Origin: Trueperaceae bacterium | Lineage (GTDB): Bacteria; Deinococcota; Deinococci; Deinococcales; Trueperaceae | Direction: 5' to 3' | Assembly (NCBI GenBank): GCA_029210865.1 | Contig: JARGGE010000193.1 | Coordinates: forward strand, 1-5,908 | Length of the DNA: 5,908 nucleotides | Shown here: positions 5,132-5,908 of the stretch, one piece after another | Layout of the letters: the number at the start of each line of letters is the position of its first letter | Position numbering within the stretch: the stretch's first letter is position 1 | Position numbers and translations under genes: made by a program | Notes under the pieces: model-generated | The model's input: the letters and a program-made list of their open reading frames with translations, nothing else | Database searches by the model: none | What the model was told of the DNA's origin: nothing

Positions 5132-5908
5132 TCAGGCGCGGCCGATCGCCAGTCGCGCGCCCTCGACGTAGGCGTCGGCGATGACCGCCGCCGCCGCGCT
5201 CCACCCCATCGGCCAGGTGCCGCCCGGTTCGTGGCTGCGCCCGTGCAGGAACTCGGAGAACGACCAGGGCTCACCGTCGCGGGCGCGGCGGTTGGCCGCG
5301 TGGACGCCGTCGCGGTAGGTGCGGGCGCCCTCGAGGTCGCCGCGCTGGGCCAGGCCGGCGGCGTAGAAGGCCGTCACCAGCGGCCACAAGCCGCCGTTGT
5401 GGTAGGCGTACGGCTCGTTCTTGAAGGAGTGCGAGAAGGACATCTGCAGGTCGTCCCAGTACTCGTCTTTGGACGTGATCACGGGGTCGAAGGCGGGCAG
5501 CAGGCGCACGTCGGGGTCGACGAGCTCCTCCGTCACGAAGGCGTCCACGGCGCGCTCGCGCGCGTCGTCCGACACGCCGAACAGCGAGGCCAGCGCGTTG
5601 GCCATGCCGTCGAAGCGCGTCCCGTACCCCAGCGGTGAGAAGTAGGGCATCCAGTACGCGCCGCGGCAGTGGGCGGCCGCCTCGCGCCCCTTCGCGTACA
5701 GGACGGGGTGGTAGACGTCCTCGTCGGCCTCGTCGCCGTCGGCCCCGTCGTCGCCGAACCAGTAGTTGGCGCGCAGCAGGTGGCGCAAGCGCGCGATGCG
5801 TTCCTGGAGCGCGTGGTCGTCGCCGCCGTGCAGTTCGCGGTGCACGGCCGCGAAGCCGCGCTGCGCCTGCAGGTAGAGCAGTTGGTCGTACAGCACGTAC
5901 CCGCTCTG
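5132..5908 (-). CDS. GH100/amylo-1,6-glucosidase-like glycoside hydrolase, C-terminal part
   Basis: The last 258 residues are visible; the frame is open through the right edge, so the start lies outside. The segment looks like an (alpha/alpha)6-barrel hydrolase acting on alpha-glucosides (sucrose, glycogen-like or compatible-solute glycosides). Landmarks, numbered from the first visible residue: YVLYDQLLYLQAQ (4-16), LRANYWFGD, MPYFSPLGYGTRFDGMANAL (87-106), YAYHNGGLWPLVTAFYAAGL (167-186) and WSFSEFLHGRSHEPGGTWPM (215-234). The HNGGxWP motif followed by a W-x-F-x-E-F segment resembles GH100 invertases, where the later Glu (E219 here) would be a catalytic residue and the partner Asp would lie upstream, out of view. 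An amylo-alpha-1,6-glucosidase or mannosyl/glucosylglycerate hydrolase-like label is also possible. It is co-directional with the stressosome operon, but the 127-base gap argues for a separate unit. No signal peptide can be judged. Confidence 0.7.
   Translation of the reverse strand, partial: QSGYVLYDQLLYLQAQRGFAAVHRELHGGDDHALQERIARLRHLLRANYWFGDDGADGDEADEDVYHPVLYAKGREAAAHCRGAYWMPYFSPLGYGTRFDGMANALASLFGVSDDARERAVDAFVTEELVDPDVRLLPAFDPVITSKDEYWDDLQMSFSHSFKNEPYAYHNGGLWPLVTAFYAAGLAQRGDLEGARTYRDGVHAANRRARDGEPWSFSEFLHGRSHEPGGTWPMGWSAAAAVIADAYVEGARLAIGRA

Noticed and set aside
1..5908. tRNA, rRNA, CRISPR array, insertion sequence or prophage features
   Set aside because: No direct-repeat array, terminal inverted repeats, transposase motif or structural RNA pattern was seen on either strand.

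Overview
The window is a very GC-rich bacterial segment in which all real genes lie on the minus strand and read from the right end to the left. The dense packing, GTG starts and strong third-position G/C suggest a high-GC lineage such as Deinococcota (Trueperaceae-like) or Actinomycetota. That placement is a guess; no rRNA or other marker is present.

Layout, in the direction of transcription. (1) 5908-5132 is the C-terminal part of a glycoside hydrolase of the (alpha/alpha)6-barrel type, GH100/amylo-1,6-glucosidase-like, cut by the window edge. (2) 5131-5005 is a 127-base intergenic region with a possible extended -10 promoter, an operator-like dyad, a perfect GC hairpin and a good Shine-Dalgarno. 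(3) 5004-4075 is an RsbR-like stressosome sensor, a protoglobin plus STAS. (4) 4066-3590 is an RsbS-like STAS protein. (5) 3593-2502 is a fusion of an RsbT-like serine/threonine kinase with an RsbX-like PP2C phosphatase. (6) 2505-328 is a cytosolic hybrid histidine kinase with HisKA, HATPase, receiver and HPt domains. (7) 300-1 is the N-terminus of a B12-binding radical SAM protein, cut by the window edge.

Genes 3 to 6 form a tight cistron: an 8-base gap, then ATGA and GTGA stop/start overlaps. The order R-S-T-X is the core stressosome module. Here there is no RsbU, RsbV, RsbW or sigma-B gene within the window. The adjacent hybrid kinase is the natural candidate for the output, as in the stressosome loci of Vibrio, where two-component proteins follow the module. 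The proposed scheme is that the globin of RsbR senses a gas or redox signal, the RsbR/RsbS assembly holds the RsbT part, the RsbX part resets phosphorylation, and the released RsbT part (or an RsbT-like domain on the kinase itself) changes the activity of a phosphorelay.

Three details depart from the textbook system. The RsbS-like protein has Ala where RsbS has its phosphorylated Ser. Kinase and phosphatase are joined in one chain. The histidine kinase begins with what looks like a degenerate RsbT-type GHKL fold lacking the ATP-site residues. Together they suggest a rewired stressosome that passes its signal through a pseudo-RsbT input domain.
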